A stretch of 62,410 nucleotides of DNA from positions 1-62,410 of the forward strand of contig CAZJLP010000029.1 in the NCBI GenBank assembly GCA_964546955.1, in the 5' to 3' direction. Shown here one piece after another: positions 49,853 through 58,125 of the stretch. The notes under the pieces are model-generated. The model saw only the letters and a list, made by a program, of their open reading frames with translations. It searched no databases and was not told where the DNA came from. Source of the stretch: CAZJLP01 sp964546955 (GTDB lineage Bacteria; Verrucomicrobiota; Verrucomicrobiia; Opitutales; Opitutaceae). The translations under genes and the position numbers were made by a program. Position 1 is the first letter of the stretch, and each line of letters begins with the position of its first letter.

Positions 49853-51277
49853 GTGAGTGGTCTCTTTGGCAGTCTCAACAATGGCATCAAGGCCCTGACC
49901 GCACAGTCGCGCGGTGTGGAAACCGCCGGGCGCAACTTGGCCAACGTCAACAATCCGAACTACGCGCGCCAACGCGTGCTTTTTGGCGACCGGGGCACGG
50001 TAAAGACCGAGCTCGGCGTCCAATCACTGGGCATCGAAGCCAAGCAGATCCAACAGATGCGCGACGTCCTGCTCGATCGCCAAGTCGTGCGCGAGCTGGC
50101 CCTCAAATCGTCCTACGAGGCGCAGCAAGCCGCCTTTCAAAAAGCCCAGGCGGGCCTGGGCCAATCCATCGATCGCGCCGGCGAGACAGACTCCACCGGA
50201 GCCGCCAGCGGCGGCAACGGCCTGGCCCAGTCCCTCAGTGAATATTTCAACGCTTTCCAGAGTTTCGCCGCGAATCCCACGGATCCGGGCGAACGCCAGA
50301 ATCTGCTCCAACAAACCGGTATCCTCACCGATCGCTTTCAGACCACCGACAGCCGCCTCGCTCAGTTGCAGTCTGATTTGACGACGGAAGTCGCGGCGGA
50401 CGTGGTCGACGTGAACCGCATTTTGCAGAATATCGCGGACCTCAACGGCCAGATTGGACGTTTTGAGATCAACGCCGCCGGCTCGGCCGTCGATCTCCGG
50501 GATCAACGTCAGAACGAGCTCGAGGAGCTGGCGAAGCGCATGTCCATCGAATCGCAGCCCGACCCCACCGAGCCAGGACAAATCCAAGTCTACACTCGGG
50601 ACGCGTCCGGCACGCCGGTCATTCTTGTCAACCTCGCGACGGTGCCCGGTCCCGTGACCGTCACCGGTTCCGTCGTCAGTGGCGGCAGCCCTTCCACCGC
50701 GCTCAATCTGACCGGCGGCTCGATCCATGGCGCCATCGTAGCGCGCGACGGAGCCGTGCAGAACTTGCGCACGGATCTGAATGGTCTCGCGCGCCAGTTG
50801 GTAACGTCGGTCAACGCCGCCTACAATCCAACGGGCACCACGGGGAATTTCTTCACCGCCGGCGGCATCACCGCGGCCACGATCACGATCGACTCGTCGG
50901 TAACCGCGGCAAACCTAAAAGCATCCGACGGCGGTCCCGCCGGCGATAGCACCATCGCGCGAGCGGTGGGCAACCTCGCTTCGCGCGTATTTTCGACCGG
51001 AGCCGGCGATTTTATCAACAGCACGTTCAGCAACGCCTACGGCAATGCCGTGACGCGGCTGGGACAGGCTCTCGATAGCGCGAATAACCGGGTCGAGGAC
51101 CAAACGAACATCGAGAAGCTGGTGCGGAATCAGCGCGATTCCGTCAGCGGCGTGTCGATGGATGAAGAAATGGCCGACCTGATGAAATATCAGCGGGCAT
51201 TCCAGGCCTCGTCGCGCGTGGTCCAAGTGATCGATGAACTGCTCGACCAAATTGTGAACCGGCTCAGCGCGCGTTAA
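49853..51277 (+). CDS. flgK: Hook-filament junction protein FlgK
   Basis: A protein of 474 residues from the GTG at 49853; the frame upstream is a shadow of flgN. The start GLFGSLNNGIKALTAQSRGVETAGRNLANVNNPNYARQRV (within residues 3-42), the middle DLRDQRQNELEELAKRMSI and the C-terminal D0 helix SGVSMDEEMADLMKYQRAFQASSRVVQVIDELLDQIVN (about 434-471) are diagnostic. Moderate length, with the variable domain reduced. First of the two junction proteins. Confidence 0.94.
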   Translation: MSGLFGSLNNGIKALTAQSRGVETAGRNLANVNNPNYARQRVLFGDRGTVKTELGVQSLGIEAKQIQQMRDVLLDRQVVRELALKSSYEAQQAAFQKAQAGLGQSIDRAGETDSTGAASGGNGLAQSLSEYFNAFQSFAANPTDPGERQNLLQQTGILTDRFQTTDSRLAQLQSDLTTEVAADVVDVNRILQNIADLNGQIGRFEINAAGSAVDLRDQRQNELEELAKRMSIESQPDPTEPGQIQVYTRDASGTPVILVNLATVPGPVTVTGSVVSGGSPSTALNLTGGSIHGAIVARDGAVQNLRTDLNGLARQLVTSVNAAYNPTGTTGNFFTAGGITAATITIDSSVTAANLKASDGGPAGDSTIARAVGNLASRVFSTGAGDFINSTFSNAYGNAVTRLGQALDSANNRVEDQTNIEKLVRNQRDSVSGVSMDEEMADLMKYQRAFQASSRVVQVIDELLDQIVNRLSAR

Positions 51278-51321
51278 CCGCCCCAAGCACCAAGCGATAA
51301 GTCAAGCCTTCCGACCTTCCC

Positions 51322-52218
51322 ATGCGCGTCGCCACCAATTCCAATTCCGAAACGATCATCGCCCAGATCCAAAAGCTGGCGGTGCAGCAGTCGAAGCTGC
51401 AAACACAGGTGGCGACCGGCCAGCGCATCTTCCAGCCGGAGGACGATCCGACCGCCATGGGCCGGCTTCTGCGGCTCGAAACCGAACGCCGCCAGATTGG
51501 ACAATTTCAACGCAATGCCACACGCGCGCTCCAGGTTTCGCAGGCCTCCTATGCCAGCCTGCAGGAGATGAAGAAACTTTCGGACCGGGCTGGGGAGATC
51601 GCGGTGTTGGGTGCCGGCGCCGCAAGTCCCGACGTATTTCGCGCTTATTCGAAGGAAGTGAATCAGCTGCTCGAGCAGGCCGTGCAGCAGAGCAATACTC
51701 GCTTCGGCAACGATTACCTTTTCGCCGGCACAAATGTGAATGTAGCGCCCTACACCCCCACCCGGGACGTCTCCGGCAACATCACGGGGGTCGCCTTCAC
51801 CGGCAACGCGGCGCAGGCGAGCATACAGCTTTCCGAAACCTCCAGCATCACCCCGGGAACGACGAATGCGACCAACCTGGGTGTGCGCGACTTCATCAAT
51901 AACCTGGTTGCCTTGCGCGACGCGTTGAATGCTGGCACGAGCACCGGGGTGGCAGCCGTGCAGCCAAATCTCGAGACTTCCGAAAACCTCCTTGTCAACT
52001 CGCTCAGCGAAGCGGGAGCGATCGAGCTCCGGATCGAGGTGAATCAGAAGCAGCAGGTGTCACGCGGCGCGGAGATCGATAAACTCATTTCAAAAGACGC
52101 CGATATCGACATGGCGAGCACGGTGGTCAAACTCAGCCAGAATTCCACGGCCTACGAGGCGGCCCTTTCCTCGGCGAGCAAAATTCTGCAGATGTCGCTC
52201 CTCGATTATTTGAGATAA
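51322..52218 (+). CDS. flgL: Hook-filament junction protein FlgL
   Basis: A protein of 298 residues of the flagellin superfamily. It starts with a coiled-coil N-terminal domain (AQIQKLAVQQSKLQTQVATGQRIFQPEDDPTAMGRLLRLE, about residues 12-51) and ends DIDMASTVVKLSQNSTAYEAALSSASKILQMSLLDYL, the FlgL C-terminal helix. NTRFGNDYLFAGTN in the middle is also typical. Second junction protein, 44 bases after flgK and directly followed by fliW. Confidence 0.95.
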   Translation: MRVATNSNSETIIAQIQKLAVQQSKLQTQVATGQRIFQPEDDPTAMGRLLRLETERRQIGQFQRNATRALQVSQASYASLQEMKKLSDRAGEIAVLGAGAASPDVFRAYSKEVNQLLEQAVQQSNTRFGNDYLFAGTNVNVAPYTPTRDVSGNITGVAFTGNAAQASIQLSETSSITPGTTNATNLGVRDFINNLVALRDALNAGTSTGVAAVQPNLETSENLLVNSLSEAGAIELRIEVNQKQQVSRGAEIDKLISKDADIDMASTVVKLSQNSTAYEAALSSASKILQMSLLDYLR

Positions 52219-52257
52219 CTTTTGGCAGGCAACCCGTCCACTTCGCTCCCCGCACTC

Positions 52258-52710
52258 ATGAAAGTCAGCCCCGAATTGTATCCGACCGAACTCGACACTC
52301 CCAAGCAGCAGCTCCAGCTGCCCGACGGCTTGGTGGGCCTGCCCGAGTATAAATCGTTCGAAATCCTCTCCATACCCGATCAGCTGCCCTTTCTCTGGCT
52401 GCGCCTGCACGGGCCGGACCCGCTTCATTTTGTGGTAATCGAACCCGGCGGGATCATCCCCGACTACGAACTCGAACTTTTCGACGAAGACGCCGCGTTC
52501 CTCGGCATCACCGACTCATCCGAGGCGATGGTGCTCAACATTGTGACGATCAAGAATGGCTCCCCGGGCGGCGCGACGGTCAACCTGGCCGGTCCGCTGA
52601 TCATCAATCGCAACACCGGCATGGCCAAACAGTGCGTGCTGGCAAACTATTCGCGCTACAGCGCGCATCATCCGCTCGTTGCAAATGCGGCCGGCACGGC
52701 TCAACGTTGA
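52258..52710 (+). CDS. fliW: Flagellar assembly factor FliW
   Basis: A protein of 150 residues from the ATG at 52258; a TTG at 52222 would add 12. The FliW core is recognisable as LPDGLVGLPEYKSFEIL, LPFLWLRLHGPDPLHFVVIEP and TVNLAGPLIINRNTGMAKQCVL. FliW binds flagellin and the regulator CsrA at overlapping times, so free FliW frees flagellin mRNA from repression. The adjacent csrA and flagellin genes fit that three-part switch. Confidence 0.95.
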   Translation: MKVSPELYPTELDTPKQQLQLPDGLVGLPEYKSFEILSIPDQLPFLWLRLHGPDPLHFVVIEPGGIIPDYELELFDEDAAFLGITDSSEAMVLNIVTIKNGSPGGATVNLAGPLIINRNTGMAKQCVLANYSRYSAHHPLVANAAGTAQR

Positions 52711-52716
52711 TCCGTC

Positions 52717-52983
52717 ATGCTCGTCCTCACCCGCAAAGTTAACGAGTCCATCGTCATCGGGGGTAACATTGAAATCAAAATCACCCGGATCGACGGAGAC
52801 GTGGTCAAAATCGGCATCGATGCCCCGCGCGACGTTCCTATTTTCCGAAAAGAGGTCCTGACCGAAATTGCCGCCAACAATCAAGCTGCCGCCATGAAGC
52901 CCGCCACAGGGCTTCCCGGCATGGCGCTCCCCAAAATCGCTCGCCCCGCCTCCGCGCAAACTCCCGCCAAACCCAAAGCCTGA
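52717..52983 (+). CDS. csrA: Carbon storage regulator CsrA with extended tail
   Basis: A protein of 88 residues, against 60-75 in most bacteria. The core LVLTRKVNESIVIGGNIEIKI, GDVVKIGIDAPRDVPIFRKEV is complete. The extra 30 residues (NQAAAMKPATGLPGMALPKIA and so on) are Pro/Ala-rich and probably disordered; extended tails are known where FliW controls CsrA. CsrA binds GGA-containing hairpins near ribosome sites. It is encoded six bases after fliW and 21 bases before the flagellin gene. Confidence 0.97.
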   Translation: MLVLTRKVNESIVIGGNIEIKITRIDGDVVKIGIDAPRDVPIFRKEVLTEIAANNQAAAMKPATGLPGMALPKIARPASAQTPAKPKA

Positions 52984-53004
52984 GTCTCTCTCGACCGATC
53001 TGCC

Positions 53005-53883
53005 ATGAGCACGCCGAATATCAATGTGAACACGCTGAACGACGCGCGTCTGCTCGATCGGAACCAAGACCTGCTCGGGCGCTCTCTTTCCCGATTGAGC
53101 TCCGGCTCGCGGATCGTCAACCCGTCCGACGATCCCGTAGGAATCAGCACTTCCGAAAAACTTTCCGCGCAGAATAAACGGGTTCAAGCCGCTCGGGTAA
53201 ATATCCAGAACGCGAGCTCTTATGTTCAATCCGCGGTCGGCTTCCTCGGCGGCATGGGGCAGCTCGTCAGTCGTATGTCCGAACTGGCGTTGTTCGCCAA
53301 AGACGGAATGAAGAACGCGGAAGACATCGCGCTCTACCAAGTCGAATTCGAGCAGCTCCAGCAGCAGCTGCGCACCACGATCGGCGGCACGCCCGCGCAG
53401 ATCGGGGGCACGGTCACGATCAACCGACCGCTGGGCTCCTTCAATGGCAACGTCCTCTTCGGTCCAAATGCCGGAGGCATGACGGTAGCCACGGGACAGC
53501 GCGCGGGGGAGAATCTCAATATTCCGGAAACGAATCTTCGCGCCGGGGCCATGCTCGAGCTTTATCGTCAGGACGGAGCAGGCAATTTCACGATGCGCGT
53601 CACCGATGCGGATGCGCGCACAAAAATCATCGCGGGTCTCGACGATCTGGCGGACAAACACGGCACCCTCGCCGCCATCGGGGCGCGGCTCGAATACGCC
53701 GGCGAACGCCTGGTGACCGAAGGCGAGAACCTCGAGGCCGCCGTTTCCCGGATAACCGATGTCGACGTAGCCGCCGAGTCGACCCGACTCGGCAAACATC
53801 AGATGCTGGCTCAGGCAGGCACCGCCATGTTGAGTCAAGCCTCCCAGGCACCGAGGTCGGTTCTGAAGCTGCTCGCGACCTGA
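53005..53883 (+). CDS. fliC: Flagellin
   Basis: A protein of 292 residues, short for a flagellin. The N-terminal D0/D1 part has LGRSLSRLSSGSRIVNPSDDPVGISTSEKL, RVNIQNASSYVQSAVG (split near residues 24-80). The C-terminal part ends ITDVDVAAESTRLGKHQMLAQAGTAMLSQASQ, then PRSVLKLL, the usual flagellin C-terminus. The variable middle is small, as in minimal flagellins. It is the last gene of the operon with no separate promoter visible, and it is followed by the dispersed palindromic element. Confidence 0.94.
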   Translation: MSTPNINVNTLNDARLLDRNQDLLGRSLSRLSSGSRIVNPSDDPVGISTSEKLSAQNKRVQAARVNIQNASSYVQSAVGFLGGMGQLVSRMSELALFAKDGMKNAEDIALYQVEFEQLQQQLRTTIGGTPAQIGGTVTINRPLGSFNGNVLFGPNAGGMTVATGQRAGENLNIPETNLRAGAMLELYRQDGAGNFTMRVTDADARTKIIAGLDDLADKHGTLAAIGARLEYAGERLVTEGENLEAAVSRITDVDVAAESTRLGKHQMLAQAGTAMLSQASQAPRSVLKLLAT

Positions 53884-53980
53884 GTTTCGCTTTGGCTCAG
53901 AGGCGCCTAGCGCAAAGTCTGGAGTCTAGCTGAGCGCTGAGAGCTCAGCCCTCGGAAGCGATGAGCGAGACGCACTCCCG

Positions 53981-54080
53981 TTTGTCATCCTCGAGCGCAG
54001 CGAAGGATCCACTTAGCCTCCGTCGGGCCCATCGAACGAGACCTTCGCTGCGCTCGAGGATGACAAACACTGGCTGAACA
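53981..54080. repeat. Dispersed palindromic element, copy 3, with inverted centre
   Basis: The arms TTTGTCATCCTCGAGCGCAG and CTGCGCTCGAGGATGACAAA match copies 1 and 2, and CACTGGCTGAAC follows at the same side. The central part, however, is reverse-complemented: it reads CCACTTAGCCTCCGTCGG then CCCATCGAAC, whereas copies 1 and 2 read GTTCGATGG in the opposite sense. It separates the convergent flagellin and lipoprotein genes. Confidence 0.9.
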
Positions 54081-54109
54081 GCGCCCCTGATATAGGCGGC
54101 TCTCAGCTC

Positions 54110-54388
54110 TCAGGGCGTCGTGGCTCCTTTGACGGGGTCGCCTTTCTGCGCTGCCCCTGTGTACTCGTACTTTTTGCGGAATTCCTCGGAAGCCATGATC
54201 CGGGCCTCTTTGGCGTCCGCCGCTTGGCCGCTGGCAAGCAGCTCATTCATGCGTTTTGCCACCCAGCGCGAACGAAAGCTATCCTCGACGTCATGAGTGA
54301 TCGCGGGGTTTCTGGACTTTCCTGTGCAGCCAGCCATTCCCGCGCCGATGATGAGAACGGATAGCAAGACCAAACAACTGCGATTCAT
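54110..54388 (-). CDS. Small putative lipoprotein
   Basis: A protein of 92 residues from the ATG at 54388. The signal peptide NRSCLVLLSVLIIGAGMAGC ends in the lipobox MAGC at Cys 21. The mature part is charged and helical (HDVEDSFRSRWVAKRMNELLASGQAADAKEARIM, about 32-65) with a flexible end. No family is recognised. It lies convergent with flagellin and divergent from the Pro/Ala-rich membrane protein gene. Confidence 0.75.
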   Translation of the reverse strand: MNRSCLVLLSVLIIGAGMAGCTGKSRNPAITHDVEDSFRSRWVAKRMNELLASGQAADAKEARIMASEEFRKKYEYTGAAQKGDPVKGATTP

Positions 54389-54456
54389 AAGAGGCATTTT
54401 ACTGAAAACTTACTGTTGTGCGGGTGCGAAAGAGCCGAGTTTACCTTAACACCAGG

Positions 54457-54483
54457 ATAGCGGTTGTCTGCCAAGACCGCTAT
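54457..54483. promoter_or_regulatory. Dyad symmetry in an AT-rich divergent promoter region
   Basis: ATAGCGGT (54457-54464) and ACCGCTAT (54476-54483) are perfect complements separated by 11 bases. The site is followed by GTTTTGTTTATTATTATTAA just upstream of the next gene, in the divergent region of the lipoprotein and Pro/Ala-rich gene. It could be an operator or a leader hairpin. No known regulator is matched. Confidence 0.45.
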
Positions 54484-54519
54484 TCAGTGTGTTTTGTTTA
54501 TTATTATTAATCAACTATC

Positions 54520-56091
54520 ATGAGTGACGGACCTTCAACCCCACCCCTGCGTTTGCGGCCCCGACAATCCACCGAAACTCCGGCGCCCACGCCAGCGGCT
54601 GCAGTCCCGTCCGCTCCCACCCCTCTGCCTCCTTCTTCCTCAGGTCCGGCGCCCGCCGGACCGCTAACAGCGACGCCCGCTCAAGTCCCAGCTGCCGGTT
54701 CTCCTGCCACCCCACCTACGGCGGTTCCGGCACCCGCTTCGGCGCAACCCGAGGCAACCTCTGCTGCCCCCACTCTCCGTCTTCGGCCCAAGCTCTCGGC
54801 GGAATCTCCGCCGAGCAACGCAGCGCCAGCGCCGACGGCAGCACCCGCTCGACCTGCGCCGCCCTCTAGCCCCGTCACGTCCACCGCCGACGCCCCCGCA
54901 CCTTCCGCGCCCCCTCCCGGACCGCCGCCGCCCCAGCCGGCCGCGGCGACTGCACCTGCGGCCCTCGCTCCCGCTCCGGCCGCAGCCGCGGTTGCACCGG
55001 CCGCTGTCACACCAGCCGTTGTCGCGTTTGCTGCTCCACCCGCGCCTGCACATCCCGCTCCCGTTTCTCCTCCCGCCGCGCCTCCCCCACCCCCGATCGC
55101 AGCGGCCGCGCCGCCGCCGGCCGCGCCTCCACCGCCTCCGGCCGCAAGCGACGTCGGTCGTTTCAAATTGAAGCCCAGCCTGCCCGCGGAAGCGCCGCCA
55201 CCTCCCGTTGCGGCTGGTCCTGCCGGACCGGGTGCGAAACCGGGCGCCGCGGCCCCTTTTCCTCCCCGCGTGGTCAACGTGCCCGTGCCTCCGGTCCCGG
55301 GCAAGCCGCCCGTCTCCGCCCTCCCACCCGCGCAGCAGAAGCCTCCCTTCGTGCGTTCGCCTCGCAATCTTTCGGAAAGCGAATACTTGCACGAACCCGC
55401 CTCAAGCCACAGCCCGACTGCCGGCATCGCCGTCGCGATCGCCGTGGTTGTGGTAGGCGTCGGCGGTTTCCTCGGCTATCAACATTTCACCAAGGTTCCG
55501 GAATCCCCGGCCGCACCCGCCGCATCCGTGAACGCGACCCCCGCGCCGCACAATTCGCCGGCTCCAACTGCGACGTCCACGCAGACGCCGGCCGAAACGC
55601 AGCCTCCAGCGCCCACCACTTACCCAGCCAAGGCACTTCGCGCTGCAAGCAATGCCGCCGCGGCGCACGGCGAAGTGACAGCGACGGTGAACGAAATCAC
55701 GCAAGACGCGCTGCCGGCCCCGGCTGCCGCGCCCCTTAAGACCGCGCCGGAAACAGCGGCGGCTGCGCCGGCGGCGACTCCCGAGGTTTCGCCCCCGCCC
55801 GCTTCCGTTCCTGCGCCGGCGGTCGCGGCGAAACCGGCTCCCATACCGCTCAAAGTCGAGGAGATTCCCCCACCCCCGCCCAGCCCCGCTTTCCGCGCGC
55901 TCGTGGTCAACATGAGGGTCAGCGGCGTGTTCCAAGGGGAACCCGCCCGCGCCCTCATCAATGGCCAAATGCTCAGCGTGGGTGACACCGTCGATCACAA
56001 ACTCGGCGTCATCTTCGCCGAACTCAACGCCTCCAAGAAGCTGCTTGTGTTTCAGGACGCGACCGGGGCGATCATGCCCCGCAAATACTGA
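54520..56091 (+). CDS. Pro/Ala-rich single-pass membrane protein with repeated LRLRP motifs
   Basis: A protein of 523 residues. Residues 1-300 are Pro/Ala-rich and disordered, with three related short motifs: LRLRPRQSTETPAP (residues 8-21), LRLRPKLSAESPPS (about 87-100) and FKLKPSLPAEAPPP (about 215-228). One transmembrane helix (AGIAVAIAVVVVGVGGFLG, about residue 306) precedes a second Pro/Ala-rich stretch. The last 70 residues (FRALVVNMRVSGVFQGEPAR, LINGQMLSVGDTVDHKLGVIF) look like a small beta domain of PilP/GspB-like secretion proteins, by eye. A bridging role between cytoplasm and periplasm is inference. Confidence 0.78.
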   Translation: MSDGPSTPPLRLRPRQSTETPAPTPAAAVPSAPTPLPPSSSGPAPAGPLTATPAQVPAAGSPATPPTAVPAPASAQPEATSAAPTLRLRPKLSAESPPSNAAPAPTAAPARPAPPSSPVTSTADAPAPSAPPPGPPPPQPAAATAPAALAPAPAAAAVAPAAVTPAVVAFAAPPAPAHPAPVSPPAAPPPPPIAAAAPPPAAPPPPPAASDVGRFKLKPSLPAEAPPPPVAAGPAGPGAKPGAAAPFPPRVVNVPVPPVPGKPPVSALPPAQQKPPFVRSPRNLSESEYLHEPASSHSPTAGIAVAIAVVVVGVGGFLGYQHFTKVPESPAAPAASVNATPAPHNSPAPTATSTQTPAETQPPAPTTYPAKALRAASNAAAAHGEVTATVNEITQDALPAPAAAPLKTAPETAAAAPAATPEVSPPPASVPAPAVAAKPAPIPLKVEEIPPPPPSPAFRALVVNMRVSGVFQGEPARALINGQMLSVGDTVDHKLGVIFAELNASKKLLVFQDATGAIMPRKY

Positions 56092-56111
56092 CCGCTGCGG
56101 TCAGTATTTGC
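56081..56111. terminator. Perfect 15-bp palindrome over a stop codon
   Basis: GCAAATACTGACCGC (56081-56095) and GCGGTCAGTATTTGC (56097-56111) are perfect complements around one T. The TGA stop codon of the Pro/Ala-rich gene is in the left arm. No U-run follows. Confidence 0.7.
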
Positions 56112-56113
56112 AG

Positions 56114-56257
56114 AGCTCGGAGTTCAAAGTTCAAAGTTCGGAGTTCGGAGTTTCTAGTCCGGAGTTCGAATCGTTGCTCCCGTTTTCGCGTTGTGCTCGC
56201 TCGGTAGCGACCTAACTCCGAACTCCAAACTCGGTAGCGCGCCGCGAGCGCGCTACC
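56114..56257. repeat. Heptad arrays and GGTAGCGCG palindrome at a convergent junction
   Basis: Eight heptads of the AGTTCNN type (AGCTCGG, AGTTCAA, AGTTCAA, AGTTCGG, AGTTCGG, AGTTTCT, AGTCCGG, AGTTCGA; 56114-56169) face CTAACTC, CGAACTC, CAAACTC (56212-56232). A separate stem GGTAGCGCG/CGCGCTACC (56233-56257) follows and reaches the dusB 3' end. Confidence 0.9.
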
Positions 56258-57428
56258 AGACTTCCACCGGCCCTTTTGGCACGGGTATGGATTCGCGCGA
56301 AAGGACAGCGGGATCGTTGGGATCGCGCATGAAGGAAGCCACCATCGGGGCCATGCGAAAGCGGGGGAGGAGCTCTCCCTGGGAGTCGCAAAACTGCACT
56401 CGCCAGATCCGATACGCCGCGAGCGCCTCGTAAAAGTCGGCTTTGGTCGAAATCGTCACCATTCTCTTCCGGAAGTCGCTCACCGGTCCGAAACGTCGTG
56501 CGTACCAGGGCGCGATCTTGCGGAACATACGGCAGCCGATTTCCTCGCCAAAAAACTCCACCATTAAATCGAGGTGACGGCACAACACTCGCACCCGTTC
56601 CTCAAACGGCGTCTCGGGCAGAAGAACGCCCGTGCGCAGGTAGTGGTCGGTCCGCTTGAAAATCCAGGGATCGTAAAACGCCCCGCGTCCGATGCTGACG
56701 CCTGCGCAGCCGGTTTCGTCGAACATTTTTTTGGCGGCCTCCGGCGTGGTGACATCCCCGTTGCCGATCACGGGAATCGTTCGGACCGCGGCTACCACCG
56801 AACGAATACCGGCTAGGTTGACCGTGCCGGCAAAACCCTGGGCGCGCGTGCGGCCGTGAACGAAGATGGCGGCGACGCCCACATCTTCCAGCACCCTGGC
56901 AAGATCCGGCGCAGTCAGATTGTCGTCGTCCCAACCGAGCCGCATCTTGGCTGTCACGGGGATCTTCAAAGCCTCCACCATCCCCTTCACCAGCTTCGCA
57001 GTTTTATCGAGTTCAGTCATCATCGCGGAACCACCGCCGATCTTGACGACCTTCTTCACTGGGCAGCCCATATTGATGTCGACCGAAGCCGCCCCGCCTT
57101 CCTGGCAGATCAAGGCCGCGTCTCGCATTTCCTCCGGCACCGAGCCAAACAGTTGAATCGCGAGCGGTTTGTCGGCCGGGGCCGACTGCACCAGCTGCAA
57201 TGCCTTGTGGTTTCGTTCGATCAAAGAGCGCGCGTTGACCAAGTCCGTCGTAGCCCAACCGAGACCTCCAAGTTCGCGCACGGTCAGCCGCATCGGCAGG
57301 TTGGTGTACCCGGCGAGCGGGGAGAGAAAAAGGGGAGAACTCAGCTCGTGCGGACCGATGCGCATTCTCCCTAGCATTTGCGGAAGTCCCGGGGATGACA
57401 ACGTTGTTGGTCGTTTCTGACGCGTCAT
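56253..57428 (-). CDS. dusB: tRNA-dihydrouridine synthase, DusB-like
   Basis: A protein of 391 residues; the first 20 residues could be untranslated if an internal ATG (57377) is used. FLSPLAGYTNLPMR at about 36, AIQLFGS, the catalytic-cysteine block ASVDINMGCPVKKVVKIGGGS, VTAKMRLGWDD, IFVHGRTRAQGFAG and GNGDVTTPEAAKKM follow the FMN-binding Dus barrel. It reduces uridines in tRNA D-loops with NADPH. The C-terminal half is about 40 residues longer than the E. coli enzyme. It is convergent with the Pro/Ala-rich gene, with the heptad repeats in between. Confidence 0.95.
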   Translation of the reverse strand: MTRQKRPTTLSSPGLPQMLGRMRIGPHELSSPLFLSPLAGYTNLPMRLTVRELGGLGWATTDLVNARSLIERNHKALQLVQSAPADKPLAIQLFGSVPEEMRDAALICQEGGAASVDINMGCPVKKVVKIGGGSAMMTELDKTAKLVKGMVEALKIPVTAKMRLGWDDDNLTAPDLARVLEDVGVAAIFVHGRTRAQGFAGTVNLAGIRSVVAAVRTIPVIGNGDVTTPEAAKKMFDETGCAGVSIGRGAFYDPWIFKRTDHYLRTGVLLPETPFEERVRVLCRHLDLMVEFFGEEIGCRMFRKIAPWYARRFGPVSDFRKRMVTISTKADFYEALAAYRIWRVQFCDSQGELLPRFRMAPMVASFMRDPNDPAVLSRESIPVPKGPVEVW

Positions 57429-57512
57429 TGGTTTTAGGCGGGTTCCAGCCCTTCAGGTTCAGCGCGCGTTCGAATTCGCAGCCGTCGCGTCCCTCTGCTA
57501 AAGAACCGACTC

Positions 57513-57935
57513 ATGACCGCCCCCGCTCCTCTTTTGCTCTACGACGGAGAATGCGGACTTTGTAACGCGTTGGTCCGACGCCTTCTCTCGTGGGATAAGC
57601 ATGAAGTCCTTCGCTTCGCGCCGCTCCAAGGTCGGGCCGGGCAAGAGCATCTGCGCAGGCTGGGCCTGGATACGGTCGACTTCGATAGTCTGGTTTTCAT
57701 CCGCGACCTCCATCGGCCAGAGTTGGGTTTCTCGCAGCGCACCCGAGGCATAATCGAACTCCTGGCGTTGTTGGGCGCCAGCGGCCGGATCGTGAGTGCC
57801 TTTCTCCGTGTCGTGCCGGGTCCCCTGCGCGATCTCGGCTACCGCTTTGTGGCGCGTTTGAGATATCGCCTGTTCGGCGAATATCGGCCCACGCCTTTGC
57901 CCAATCCGCGTTGGGCCGAGCGAATTTTGCTTTAG
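57513..57935 (+). CDS. DCC-family (DUF393) thiol-disulfide oxidoreductase-like protein
   Basis: A protein of 140 residues. YDGECGLCNALVRRLLSWD near residue 10 is the family DxxCxxC motif, followed by FAPLQGRAGQEHL and SLVFI, with a hydrophobic stretch IELLALLGASGRIVSAFLRVVP and LRDLGYRFVARLRY at the end. The family has a thioredoxin-like fold of poorly known function. It is a single gene, divergent from dusB. Confidence 0.92.
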   Translation: MTAPAPLLLYDGECGLCNALVRRLLSWDKHEVLRFAPLQGRAGQEHLRRLGLDTVDFDSLVFIRDLHRPELGFSQRTRGIIELLALLGASGRIVSAFLRVVPGPLRDLGYRFVARLRYRLFGEYRPTPLPNPRWAERILL

Positions 57936-57952
57936 GGCGCATACGGGAATGC

Positions 57953-58081
57953 GGTTGGTCCTGCGTGGGCAGGAGCGAAGCCGACACCCCGCGGCATTGG
58001 GCGCGGCGGGCAGGGCCAAAGGCCCAGCACCCTCGCTCCCGCCTTGCGCCGTTCGGCTGCGCTCTCAGCGCAGGGCCAACC
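57953..58081. repeat. Long inverted repeat at a convergent junction
   Basis: GGTTGGTCCTGCG (57953-57965) and CGCAGGGCCAACC (58069-58081) are complementary with one G-U mismatch. Between them lie further GC-rich self-complementary tracts (GGGCAGGGCC, GGCCC). It fills the gap between the DCC gene and the aminotransferase gene. Confidence 0.65.
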
Positions 58082-58125
58082 ACGGCAGGCTCCACCTTGT
58101 TACATTGCTGCGACCTTCGAGTGGA

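Noticed and set aside
54664..55427. Two minus-strand frames rich in Gly and Arg
   Set aside because: They mirror the Pro/Ala-rich coding sequence; proline codons read backwards give glycine and arginine.
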